NCBI GenBank assembly: GCA_037176905.1 | Contig: JBBBWG010009236.1 | Span: forward strand, 1-23,179 | DNA length: 23,179 nucleotides | Direction: 5' to 3' | From: Azolla pinnata | Lineage: Eukaryota > Streptophyta > Polypodiopsida > Salviniales > Salviniaceae | Part shown: one piece after another, positions 1 to 10,200 of the stretch | Numbering within the stretch: position 1 is the first letter of the stretch | Layout: each line of letters opens with the position of its first letter | Made by a program: the position numbers and the translations under genes | Notes under the pieces: model-generated | The model's input: the letters and a program-made list of their open reading frames with translations, nothing else | The model's database searches: none | What the model was told of the DNA's origin: nothing

Positions 1-324
1 GCCGACCACAGCAGCAGCAACAGCAACAGCGGCGGCGGCGGCGGTAGCAACCACAGGAGGATCTGGCGGGCCTGATAATAAATAGCCAGAGAAAAAGGAA
101 AGGAACAAGAGGCAACACCAACGGCGGGTGCCTTCTTCGGCTAACACACCGCCCGCCCCGTACCCCGTTTGCATGGGCCGATCGCTCGCCCTCTCTGGAT
201 TCCATTGTCGGCGCCCGTTTCGTCCGTCTGCGACAGGCACCCGCGGCCGTTGGCCGCGTTTCGTCCACCGATAGATTCGAGCTCGGGAGCTCCGTCCGAT
301 TCTTTCGCGCCAAGCATGCGCTCG

Positions 325-347
325 CACACACACACACACACACACAC
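325..347. repeat. (CA)n microsatellite
   Basis: A perfect CA dinucleotide run of about 11.5 units. It is followed by two copies of TCTTTGTTGATACA about 21 bases apart (near 352-391), suggesting local slippage. Confidence 0.95.
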
Positions 348-547
348 TTGCTCTTTGTTGATACACACATATTCTTTGTTGATACATGCACGACGAACGA
401 CCCACGACGGATAAGGCATTTAAGGGCGAGAGATACTTTGTTTATAGGATGGAGAGATTGGTTTTACTTGTACATGGGCACCTCATGGTGATGCTTTGGG
501 CTACTACTTCTACCACCACCACTACTACTATGGGTGGATTTGCATGT

Positions 548-632
548 AATTTACTTGGTCTCTTTGCCGCGATTTGCTGACCGGTGTTTTAATTTACTTG
601 TCTCTTTGCCGCGATTTGCTGACCACTGTTTT
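548..632. repeat. Two-copy 43/42-bp tandem repeat
   Basis: The segment 548-590 is repeated head to tail at 591-632. The copies share AATTTACTTG, the core TCTCTTTGCCGCGATTTGCT, then GACC and TGTTTT. They differ by one missing G and by GG versus AC before the final TGTTTT. It looks like a fairly recent local duplication in non-coding DNA. Confidence 0.9.
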
Positions 633-2786
633 CCCTCCTTGTGTCTGTCGGCTCTGTCTGGAAGCGTTCGATGGAATCCGTTGCCGGGCTCAAATGCAAC
701 AACAAGATTCTGTGCCCAGTGTCGTCGAACCTTGCTCCTACATTGGGTCGGTGGAGTCTTGAACCAACCCAATAACATTCTTGCTCGCCTCTGAACTTCC
801 AAGCATTCCGGAGGCCAATCTAACATGATTAGCCTGCCTTAATCGCCACATATCAGCCATCTCCGATAATATATGACAGGGAGAAGCTCGATGGTCTCTT
901 AACTGCCGTGCCGACTTTGTAAGATTATCCATCCGTAACACTTGGTTTTAGGATCGATGTAGTAGGACTCCTTGCATCAGTAATGGCTTGGCCCAATCAA
1001 TCAAGCAAATACATAATGATCCATCTATCATTGATTTATTCTTCAAGCGCCGAGGTTACGTTGCACCTCATGAATCCTCTGCTGTAAGATAGCTAAACCC
1101 TATTCTACTCATATGCTCTTTTGGACATGTTTTGCAATTTGGTTAAGTGCGCTTCCCCGACTCGACTTTTGAACCCTTTGACAATGTCCACTCGAACCAC
1201 CACGTCACCACAAGAAGGTCAAATATATATTAGCATCGCCCACACGATCTTCGATCCAGTGGGGAGTATCGTGCATGATTACAACGTTCGATATATAACT
1301 AATGCAACGACAACTAAACCTTGACATAGATTGAAGTATTGAATATCTTGCGCTTGGCCCATTTATGATGTCTCAGCATACTCCATTCTCGTATTATTTG
1401 TTAGAAGGCTATAATGCTAAACAAAGCATTTTTACAAAGCTCAATTTGTCTTGTAATCGACGCACAGTATCTTTTGGGTTCACCACAATTGAGTGTGAAA
1501 TGGTAGATGTTTATTTCGACAATGTCATCCACAGAAGAACTACGATACTGGCCTCTCAAAGTATGAATCAATCACATCGCGTCACTTTTCGCATCGGTCC
1601 ACTTCTGTTAATACGTGAATCACCATCGCATGTCTCATTTCTAGTACATTTTTCCTTTTACGAAGTACTTGTCGTCGAGTTTGTTCTACGTCACCCTCCT
1701 GATTATTAGAACACGAGGTCTGAGTTTTGTTTCGGAGCTTGGGATCGTGCATTTTATGCAACAGGTTGCATATCGCTTTGTCGACCGACGACCGGCTTGA
1801 ACACGCATGCCAGACCAGATGATTGAAACATAAAAGATCAAATTATGGGCAGTTCTTTGACCAAGTCTCTCCTCTGTGCAGAAACATCAGGATAAGCTCA
1901 TGCAAGTGTGTGTGTTTTGTAAAGCGAACCTTCTTGGATTGTGCTAATATAAATCCGTTCTACGAGAGAGCAATGTGGACATATGATTGAACAAGCGATT
2001 CGGATCGGATCAAATCAGACCCGCGACGATCGACGACGACGGATCATTGAGTAATGCAATATGCTTTGGCTTTTTTAGCCTTGCCTGATTTCTAACTAAA
2101 GATCATTGAGGGGAACATCATTGAAAGCTGAGCTGAAACTAGAAAAACAACTAGGGAATGATCAGCCTAAGTGCAAAAAAAAAAAAAGAAACATGTGGTG
2201 TTGTGTAAACTTGAGATGTGTGATTCAATTTGAGATCCTCTCCTCTTGGTACATACCCACTCTCTCTCTCGTGGACGCTTTTGATTCAATCAAAAGAGTC
2301 GGAAGAAGAAGGAAGAAGGAGATTCAATTCACAGAAGCAGCAAGCAGAAGGAAGAGGAGCATTCCTTCCAAATTTTATTGGGGCAAAAACCAGAGGGCGG
2401 GAGGCGGTGGTGTGTATGGTGACGACGATGACGAGGGAATTCGGACAGAGATCTCTGGGCCGAGCGTCAAAATTCTATGGTCAAGGGGAGGGCAGGATGG
2501 TGGATCATGGGCACAAAACCGAAGCAGGGCCGATCATAATTATTGTGGTGGAGCAAAGCATGCGGGAAGAACGAACGACGACGCAAATGTGCAAGGGCGA
2601 ATCAGATGGTAGCAGTGGATTGATGGGGGGCGGGATCAGTAAGGGGGGGGGGGAGATTACATAGATACAAATCGGCACGGGGTTTACATACAAATCCCGA
2701 TAGGGCGGCGGCGGGCGGAAGTTGCAAACAACCGGCGCTCGTGGGCGGGCGGCAGTTGCAAACAACCGGCGGTCGTGAAGGGATTT

Positions 2787-4259
2787 TTAGGGATTCTGTC
2801 CGTCATAGTAGGGGGCTTGCGACGGGGGGAGAGGATAGTAAGGGTCATCGTACTGTTGAGCCGGAGGAGGGTCGCAGGGAGGAGGCGGGGGAGGAGGGCA
2901 AGGGGGAGGCGGAGATGGCGGCGGCGGAGATGGCGGCGGTGGAGATGGTGGAGGTGGAGATGGCGGCGGTGGAGATGGCGGAGGTGGAGATGGTGGAGGC
3001 GGCGGCGGCTTGGGCGCAGGGCACTCCTGCTTCTCCTTGTAGAACGCATTGCACTCCCCGGGCGATCTCTGATCGGGCCTCCCCGCGATGCAATTCTCCG
3101 CGTCGTCGAACACCGTCTTGTCGCCGCCGTCCTTCCGCAGCAGCGCCAAGCAGCTCGGCGCCTCGGCGAAGAAGTAGTTGTCGGAGGCGGTGAAGTTGAG
3201 AAGCGCGGGGAGCGAGCAGATCGCGGCGGGGATCGCGCCCGTGAGCTTGTTCCCGGAGACGTCGAGCCGCTGGAGGTTCGAGAGCCTGGCGAGCGACGGG
3301 GGAAGCTCGCCGCTGAGCCCGTTGCGGCTGACGTCGAGCACGGTGAGCTTGGGGAGGCCGCCGAACTGCGGGGCGACGCAGCCCGAGATGCGGTTGTTGA
3401 GGAAGAGGATCTGGTAGAGCGTGTCCTTCATGTTCTTGACCGACGCGGGGAGGCCGCCGGAGAAGCCGTTGTTGGCGAAGACGGCGACGGAGACGCGGGA
3501 GCTGCCGAGGTTCGAGGGCAGCGCCGACGAGAAGCCGTTGTCGTTGACGAAGAGCGCGTCGAGGCTCGACTTGTTGAAGAGCTGCGGGGGCAGCGGCCCC
3601 GAGAAGCGGTTGAACCGGAGGTCGAGGAAGCGGAGGCGGGGCAGGGCGAGCACGACCTCCGGGAAGCCGCCCGAGAGCCGGTTGTTGCTCACGTCGAGCT
3701 CCGAGACGAAGCTCCAGCAGGAGGCTATGGAGCTCGGGATGCCGCCGCGGAAGCGGTTGCTGTTGATGTGGAAGATGGCGAGCTCGCGCAGGTAGGCGAG
3801 CTCCTCCACCAGGACGCCCGTGATCCCCGCCCCGTTCAGGTCCACGCTCGCCACCACGCGGCTGCAGGTCGCCGGATCGATCCCCGGCGGCGGCGTCGCC
3901 GAGCACAGCACGCCCCTGTAGCTGCAGACGTCGCAGCCCGCCCAGTTGCCCGTGTAGTTCTTCGGGTCCTTCTCCATGGCCCTCTTCCACGCCTGCAGGC
4001 CCTTGTACGCCTCCGCCAGGCATGGATTCTGGAAGCTTGACGCCGGCGGCGATGGCGGCGGCGATGGCGGCGCCGCCTTGTAGCTTAGCAGCGATCGTTG
4101 TGCGGCGGCGGCGGCGTCAGCAGCAGCTCCGCCAGCGCTCGATTCAACGCAGCCGGCTGCGGCGATGATGACGCTGAAGGTGAGAAGAAGAATCGCTCGG
4201 CTCCATAGCGCGCAAGCGGAAGCGGAGGAGAAGAGCTGGCCTCGCCCCGAACCTCTCAT
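2787..4259 (-). CDS. LRX: Leucine-rich repeat extensin (LRX) cell-wall protein
   Basis: Encodes 490 residues without introns. Residues 1 to about 38 form a signal peptide (hydrophobic RAILLLTFSVIIAAAG). A short Ala- and Pro-rich linker follows, then the LRX N-terminal region (about 80-135, with WKRAMEKDPKNYTGNWAGC and VCSYRGVLC). About ten LRRs span roughly 135-365 (FHINSNRFRGGIP, LDLRFNRFSGPLP, LDVSGNKLTGAIP). A Cys-rich hinge has C370, C390, C403 and C413. The C-terminal extensin tail has six SPPPP units and ends in Tyr-rich YDDPYYPLPP and PYYDG. LRX proteins are secreted; in angiosperms the LRR part binds RALF peptides and the tail anchors it in the wall, with hydroxyproline glycosylation and Tyr cross-linking expected. 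The frame stays open to 4490, but the TATA box at 4472-4481 lies inside that extension. The ATG at 4259 is the first ATG in any frame downstream of the TATA box, so I start there. The extensin tail is short, and two Cys (C454, C462) sit within it. Confidence 0.93.
   Translation of the reverse strand: MRGSGRGQLFSSASACALWSRAILLLTFSVIIAAAGCVESSAGGAAADAAAAAQRSLLSYKAAPPSPPPSPPASSFQNPCLAEAYKGLQAWKRAMEKDPKNYTGNWAGCDVCSYRGVLCSATPPPGIDPATCSRVVASVDLNGAGITGVLVEELAYLRELAIFHINSNRFRGGIPSSIASCWSFVSELDVSNNRLSGGFPEVVLALPRLRFLDLRFNRFSGPLPPQLFNKSSLDALFVNDNGFSSALPSNLGSSRVSVAVFANNGFSGGLPASVKNMKDTLYQILFLNNRISGCVAPQFGGLPKLTVLDVSRNGLSGELPPSLARLSNLQRLDVSGNKLTGAIPAAICSLPALLNFTASDNYFFAEAPSCLALLRKDGGDKTVFDDAENCIAGRPDQRSPGECNAFYKEKQECPAPKPPPPPPSPPPPSPPPPSPPPPSPPPPSPPPPSPPPPCPPPPPPPCDPPPAQQYDDPYYPLPPSQAPYYDGQNP
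2901..2990 (-). repeat. 15-bp repeats encoding six SPPPP extensin motifs
   Basis: Six head-to-tail codon blocks, each Ser followed by four Pro, encode LRX residues 424-453. On the plus strand this reads as GGCGGAGATGGTGG-like, G-rich DNA. Such arrays change length by slippage, so copy number is likely to vary between alleles. Confidence 0.9.
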
Positions 4260-4471
4260 CTCGCTCGCCGCCGCCGGCCGATACCCCCACCCACTTCCTT
4301 CTTCACCGCTTCCGATCGATCCCAGGATCAAATGGATGAATGAATGGCCCGACTGAATGGATCGAATGAGTGGATTGAACGAACCAGATGGAATGAAAGG
4401 AGGGAGGAAAAGCAACGCCAACAGCAGCAGCGTTGTGGCTATGGCGGTGGAGGAGGGAGGAGGGAGGAAGG

Positions 4472-4481
4472 CTTTTATATA
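4472..4481 (-). promoter_or_regulatory. TATA box of the LRX gene
   Basis: The minus strand reads TATATAAAAG, a near-perfect plant TATA box. Transcription would start about 25-35 bases downstream, near 4441-4450, giving a 5' UTR of about 185 bases. No ATG in any frame lies between that point and 4259, which fixes the translation start. Confidence 0.75.
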
Positions 4482-4614
4482 ATATAGCAAGAGGAGTCGA
4501 ACTCGAACTCTGCAATCTTCTGCTTCTGCTGCTGCTGCTGCTTCTTGTGTTTCTGGTCTTTTCCTTCGAGGACGACATGGTCAAGGGACTGTCTTGTTGC
4601 TTTTCTTTACCCCG

Positions 4615-4675
4615 TCGCCATCGCCATCGCCATCGCCATCGCCATCGCCCATCGCCATCGCCATCGCCATCGCCA
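4615..4675. repeat. (TCGCCA)n hexanucleotide array
   Basis: About ten copies of TCGCCA, broken once by an extra C at 4650 that shifts the phase. It sits roughly 135-205 bases upstream of the LRX TATA box. Confidence 0.95.
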
Positions 4676-4822
4676 TGGCATCAGCAGCTCGGGAAGCTTC
4701 TCTTCCCCTGTTCTAGAAAAACAGAGGACATTTTTCCTCCGTAGCTCCGTTGGTTGGTCAGGGTTCACACGTTGCATCTGCAGACATTTTCGCGACACAC
4801 GTTCCGGGGATCGCAATGCGAA

Positions 4823-4935
4823 GATCGATCGAGATCGGGATCGAGACCGGGATCAGGATCAGGGTCGGAATGGGATCGGAATCAGGATCGGGATAGGATC
4901 GGAATCGGGATCGGGATCAGGGTCGGATCGGATCG
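4823..4935. repeat. Degenerate (GGGATC)n hexanucleotide array
   Basis: About 113 bases made of variants of GGGATC, GGAATC, AGGATC and GGGTCG in an approximately 6-base period, interrupted by small phase shifts. It ends in GAACCCTAAC, which contains a single plant telomere-type CCCTAA. Confidence 0.85.
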
Positions 4936-4965
4936 AACCCTAACAGGCAATCATTCCATCAAACA

Positions 4966-4993
4966 GGGGGTTTCGGGGTTTTGGGGTTTTGGG
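4966..4993 (+). other. G-quadruplex motif of GGGGTTTT type
   Basis: Four G tracts of 5, 4, 4 and 3 bases are separated by loops TTTC, TTTT and TTTT. This satisfies the standard G3+ N1-7 rule for an intramolecular G-quadruplex on the plus strand, which is the template-side strand for the minus-strand LRX gene. It resembles a ciliate-type telomere repeat, but only two full units are present. Confidence 0.8.
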
Positions 4994-5438
4994 CTCGAGC
5001 TCGATGCCCTCTGTATGCACCTCCCGAGCCAGACCGATTTTCCCCAACGGTTCTCTTCTCTCCGATCGTCGACACCAGCTTTGCTTAATTCGGCTCCCCA
5101 CTGTTGCTTGTGCTTTGCGAATCGGTCCAAGAAAGACAGAAAGTCATGTTTAGCCCTTTCTTCTTCTTCGTCTTCAATAGAGAGGTGGATCCCCCATGAA
5201 AAAAAAAGAAGCCCGCGAGACTTCTGATCATGGTCACAAAACCAGTCGAAAACAGGGGTTTTGTGCGTGTGTTTGTGTGTTGGTAAGCTGTCTTTTTCCT
5301 TCTTTCTTATCTCTCTCGTTGCAAATCGAAAGGACAATCATAAGAGACAATCGTAAGGTCGATTGACCAGATAATCAATCGAGCTAGTCCTAGCAGCTTC
5401 GACAAACCATTCGAGCGTTTTCTTTTTTTAAAATGCAT

Positions 5439-5588
5439 GCTAATCATGGTTGCAAGAGTGCACCGAAGACTGGCGTTGCTAATCATGGTTGCAAGAGTGC
5501 ACCGAAGACTGGCGTTGCTAATCATGCTTTCTAATCATGGTTGCTTACTAATAAGCGATGATTACAATAGTGCACCAAAGACTGGCGT
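5439..5588. repeat. 39-bp tandem repeat, two exact copies and one degenerate copy
   Basis: Units at 5439-5477 and 5478-5516 are identical (each begins GCTAATCATGGTTGCAAGAG and ends ACTGGCGTT). A third copy at 5517-5588 keeps both ends of the unit but is expanded by an internal insertion with a second CTAATCATGG. Because 39 is divisible by three, the repeat makes a 13-residue periodic open frame, which I do not regard as a gene. Confidence 0.92.
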
Positions 5589-7290
5589 TTCCTTGATCAG
5601 AATGGTTACACGGCTCCCTCGACTACTTTAGATGCATGGAAAACTACTGTAATGTCGTCTGCAAGATCTTTTGTTGTTTAGGTCGCAGGTTCGAATGCCG
5701 CCGCCACAGAACGGGAGTTGTGGGCATTTCTCTGTTCTTACGCCTGCCCTCTGTGGAAGATCGCATTTTGCCCCGCAGGATTCTTTGCTGCCACACGTAG
5801 ATCGTCACAAGTGCATCGCTTTCGTCCACAATGCGATCGATCGAAGAGGACGACGATGGCCGCGTTTCGGCGCCATAAGCTGCAAGATTCTCTTTATCTT
5901 GTTGTCTCACGCCTGGGACGTGATCTAACGCTGTTCGTGATGAAGTGGCCATGAGGAGGAATATTGGACAAAAATCCCATTGCTCTCTCTCTATTGAAAG
6001 ATGGATGGGCCATTTTTTGTTCTCAATAATGCATCGGCTGCTCTTGCTCCAGGCGCGCGATTCCGCCGTCGCATTCTTAGACTTATCCGGCAATCGAAGT
6101 TTTGTACATACATGAAATTCATTTCTACAATTCATGATGCTGTTTTTTTTTTTCTTTTTGTCTACTAGTTATGCAAGGAATGAAGGAAGGGAGGAAGAAA
6201 AAGGAGGAAGAGAAGAATGGTCCAACAAACATTCAGTTGCAAAAGACATGGATGATCAAGCACACTTTCACCTACCAAGCAAATGGAATGGAATGGAATG
6301 AGGAGGGGCTGTTTCTCGTCTTCGAATTGTTTACCTTTGTTTTCCAGCGACAAAATCATCGCCACACGTTGTTAACAGCCCAGGTTTTTAGAACAGTCAA
6401 TGGCCGCAGGGATGTCCGTGGTCTAGCCCATTGATTACTTTATGGACTCGTCGATTTCATGAATCAAGCCCTGGATTAATCGTATCATCATAATCGATCG
6501 CATAATAGCTTTCAGATGCAACAAAGTTTGAATATATCAAGGTTAGAAAGATTCTTTGGCTAATTCAATCGATTCATCCATCGATTCACTGGTTTACCGA
6601 TAAATAGGCATCCAATAGTAGCATCAGACAAATTTGGGCGTGTCTCTGTAATTTCCCCACTTTGGAGATGCTACTTGCTTCGATCCTATCGAACCCTAAA
6701 TGTTAGCGCCACCACGTCGTTGACTCCATTTACACCCTCTGCTCCATAAAGCCAATTGTTTAAAAGCTGAGCATTCTCCAGATGAATGAAGCAATGCAGT
6801 CATGTCGATCCGAAGACAAACCCACAATAAATGCTGCAATTTATTGACTCGGATTGGAATCGGTAGCGGCTGTCACGGCATCTCGATCAGATGTGCACTG
6901 CAAATAGTCCCATACATAACAATCGGCCGTTCACTGTTGCAGTGTGGCATTCCATTCTTAATCGACATGTCTGCTGATATACTGAATTGGAATGAGTGTT
7001 CCAAGGCACCTTACACTGCCCACATGGCATCTAGTGCATCGAGATTCTTTCTGTAGGGTTCATTCAACGCTTAGGCGGGTTTAGGAGCAAGGCAGTGAAA
7101 CATGACACTTTGCACAATAGTTCTCTATTGGGCAATAGCATGCATAAGCGAGTCGCAATACATTTTTGCTTGTGCTTCACTGATCCATTTGATGGATGCA
7201 TAATTCTCTTCCGAGGTCAAACATATGCCCTACGAGTCCAGAAATAAACGTTCTCAATGTTGATGCTCAAGAAGCATCTCCACGAAACCA

Positions 7291-10200
7291 TCAAACAGAC
7301 TTTCCATCTCCGAAACTATGAAGGCGGGTTCGATCTCTAACCATGATGCATCGCTTCGTTACCTTCGATATTGCTGATGTAGCTGCATGGCAATCACTGC
7401 AAATGTGCCAGTTATCTGTAACATGTATGGTTTCATCATGGTTTGTGTTGACGAGGGCACACACGATCGCTAACAAGACATTATGGTGGCAACCCACATC
7501 CTTGTTTCCAAGATCCGAAACCTTTTTCAACAACCTATGCACACCAGGAAAGTAGCCATTGCGTGTCATGTCAAGCGATAATGCTTCTAGCTTGGCATAT
7601 ATATCTCTAATCCGAGAAACTTTGTTACTCCCGAGAGGAAATGAATGAATGTCTCCGCTCGCATCAACCCATATACTGTTTTGCCGTTCCTTCGAGGCTA
7701 AATGTCTCAGTCTCAGTGATTCGATGTTTTCAGCATCTTTTTGCATACCAGCGGCAGCAAAGATATCAGCCATGAAGACATAAGCAGCTGGATTAGCAGC
7801 ATCGTTAAGTTGAACCAATTGATCGAATCCCAGCATTGCTAGCTTCACATTTCCCCATTTTCTGCAGGCACCCAATAGAGCAAGCCAAAACGGTGGATGA
7901 TCGGATGATGGCATCACACTGATCATCGATATCGCTCTATCGAATTGTCCGGCACATCCATAAACGAGAACCATACTGGTGTGATGATCTACACCTGGAC
8001 TTATACCGTATTTTTCATTCATATTTGCAAATATTGCTTGAGCTTCTTCCAACAGTCCTGAGCGACTACACGCAATCAAAACAGATAGCACTGTGACTGC
8101 ATTTGGAGAGTGTCCCTCGTACTGCATCGCCTGGAAACAGCTCAATGCCTCACCACCTTCCCCTTGCTGAGCATATCCTGCAATAATGGCAGACCACGAT
8201 ACGACATTTCGAGCAGGAAGGCCTTCCAACACTTCTTTTGCCTTATCCAATGCGCCACATTTGGCATACATATCCACCAAAGCGGTACCCAGTACAGCAT
8301 CTTTTCCCATCAAGTTCCTTTCTACAATTTGATCATGGATGTGTTTTCCCTTGTCTATGGCCCCCACACTGCCACATGCCTTCAAAATGCAAATGAACGT
8401 TATTGCATCTGCTGAGAGGCCCTCATCCTGCATCTGCTTGAAACAATCCAAGGCTTCATGACCTTGGCCTTCTTGGGCATATCCTGCCATCAGAGCATTC
8501 CAAGACACAGTATTCCGGATGGAAAGATCTTCAAGTACTTGCTGCGCCTTTGATGGCATGCTGCATTTCGCATACATATCCACCAATGCAGTGCCAAGCA
8601 CGATATTATTCTCCAGCAAGCCAATATTTGCAATCGTTTCATGAATTTGTTTCCCCTTATCAATCGCCCCGATGTTTCCGCAAGCTTTCAAAATGCAAAT
8701 GAAGGTTACTGCATCTGAGATCAGACCCTCCCTTTGCATCTTTTCATAACAGGACAGTGCTTCCTCGCATTGATTGTCACTCTTGGCATACGCAGTAATA
8801 AGAGCATTCCAAGAGACGACATCTCGAACAGGAAGCATATCGAACACTTGTCGTGCTTTTTCAAGTGCACCACATTTGGCATACATATCCACCACAGCAT
8901 TGCCAAGCGCAATATCCTTGTGCATTAATCCGCCACATACAATCTCATCATGAATTTGTGCGCCCCTGTCTATAGATCCAGTTTTGGCACAAGCCTTCAA
9001 AACGGCAATGTAAGTGACATAATTTGGGAAAATACCCTCGCTCATCATTTGATCAAAGCAGTTCAATGCTTCATGGCATTGCTCTTGTTGGGCGTACCCT
9101 GTAATCAATGCAGACCAAGTGATAACGGTGCGACCGGGCAGGCCTTCCAGAACTTGTCGTGCTCTTTCAAGCATACCACATTTGGCATACATATCCACTA
9201 GAGCATTACCAAGAATGATGTCCTTCTCCAGCAAGCCCATATTTACAATATTTTCATGTATTTGTTTCCCCTTGTCGAGCAGTCTACCACTTGCACAAGC
9301 CTTCAAGAGACAAATAAATGAGATAGTATCCGGAGAGATACCATCCCGTTGCATTCTTTCAAAACAGCCAAATGCTTCGTACCATTGCTCTTGTTGGGCA
9401 TACCCTGCCATCAGTGCATTCCACGAAATCACATCTCGCGCAGGAAGCTCTTCTAGCACTTGTTCTGCTTTTCCAAGCATACCACATTTGGCATACATGT
9501 CCACCAAAGCATTATCCAACATGATATTTTTATGTAAAAGCCCTCTACCGACAATCTCATCATGAACCTGCTTTCCCTTTTCGCAGGCACAAGTGCTGCC
9601 ACAAGCACTCAAAATAGATATGAAGATCACCACATCCGGAACAATTCCATCATGTTTCATATCCTCGAAACAAGCTAATGCTTCATGTCCTTGACCGTGT
9701 TGAACATATCCTGATATTAGAGCTGACCATGAGACGACATTTCGGATCAGCAGCTCTTCTAACACTTGCTTTGCTCTTTTGAGCATGCCGCATTTGGCAT
9801 ACATATCTATCAAAGCAGTTCCGAGCACAACTTCGGTCGGCAACAAGCCCTTACTAGCAACCTCATCATGAATTCGTTGACCCATATCTATTGCCCCTAT
9901 GCTCCCACATGCTTTCAGGATGCAAACAAAGGTGACCACATCAGGAAAGAGGCCCTCACTTTGCATACGCTCGAAATAGTTCAGTGCTTCATGATTCTCA
10001 CCGTGTTGCACACATCCGGCGATGAGTACAGACCAAGTGACGACATTTCGAAAAGGAAGCTCTTCTAATACTTGCTGTGCTTTCCGCAAGACACCACATT
10101 TGGCATACATGTCAACCAAAGCAGTGCCAAGCATGATATCTTTCTGTAACAAGCCCCTTCTCACAATCTCGTCGTGGATTTCTTTACCCCTATCGATTGC

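Larger units (their letters stand above)
1..2786. other. Intergenic region, no recognisable gene
   Basis: I see no supportable gene here. The first 60 bases are a CAG/CAA then GGC triplet-rich stretch. A (CA)n run and a 43-bp tandem duplication are listed separately. From about 2160 the sequence becomes purine-rich (A-run near 2177, GAA-rich 2290-2350, an 11-base G run at 2643-2653) and probably includes the 3' untranslated region of the minus-strand LRX gene. A TTTATT at 2374-2379, read on the minus strand as AATAAA about 410 bases past the LRX stop, is a possible poly(A) signal. Open frames of 60-168 codons occur (for example 1365-1709 plus, 114 codons) but none shows a known motif, a convincing start context or splice-linked continuation. 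Confidence 0.6.
4491..7290. other. Intergenic region between the LRX and PPR genes, repeat-rich
   Basis: No gene is supported here. The LRX-proximal part (4491-5600) holds the hexanucleotide arrays, G-quadruplex motif and 39-bp repeat listed separately, plus a CTG/TTC triplet stretch at about 4520-4546. A tRNA B-box-like sequence (GGTTCGAATGCC) lies at 5688-5699. The part from 6100 to 7290 is AT-richer, with GGAAT-rich (about 6285-6300) and ATCGAT-rich patches (about 6440-6600). It probably contains the PPR 3' UTR; an AATAAA on the minus strand lies near 6840. A minus-strand open frame of 163 codons (5644-6135) has no recognisable motif. Confidence 0.55.

Noticed and set aside
1365..1709. 114-codon plus-strand open frame
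   Set aside because: No motif, promoter or splice-linked exon supports it; the composition is not distinctly coding.
2845..4023. 392-codon minus-strand frame overlapping LRX in another frame
   Set aside because: It is a shadow of the same GC-rich gene, rich in Arg, Gln and Ala, and the LRX frame matches a known family throughout.
2775..4040. 421-codon plus-strand open frame antisense to the LRX gene
   Set aside because: It is Arg-, Ala- and Glu-rich low-complexity sequence produced by the GC-rich codons and Pro repeats of the LRX gene. It has no domain or promoter of its own.
4260..4490. N-terminal extension of LRX starting at 4490
   Set aside because: The extension includes the TATA box, and the first ATG after the expected transcription start is at 4259, directly before a signal peptide.
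5644..6135. 163-codon minus-strand open frame
   Set aside because: It has an ATG but no recognisable domain or family resemblance, and it overlaps the tRNA-like B-box sequence. It may be chance.
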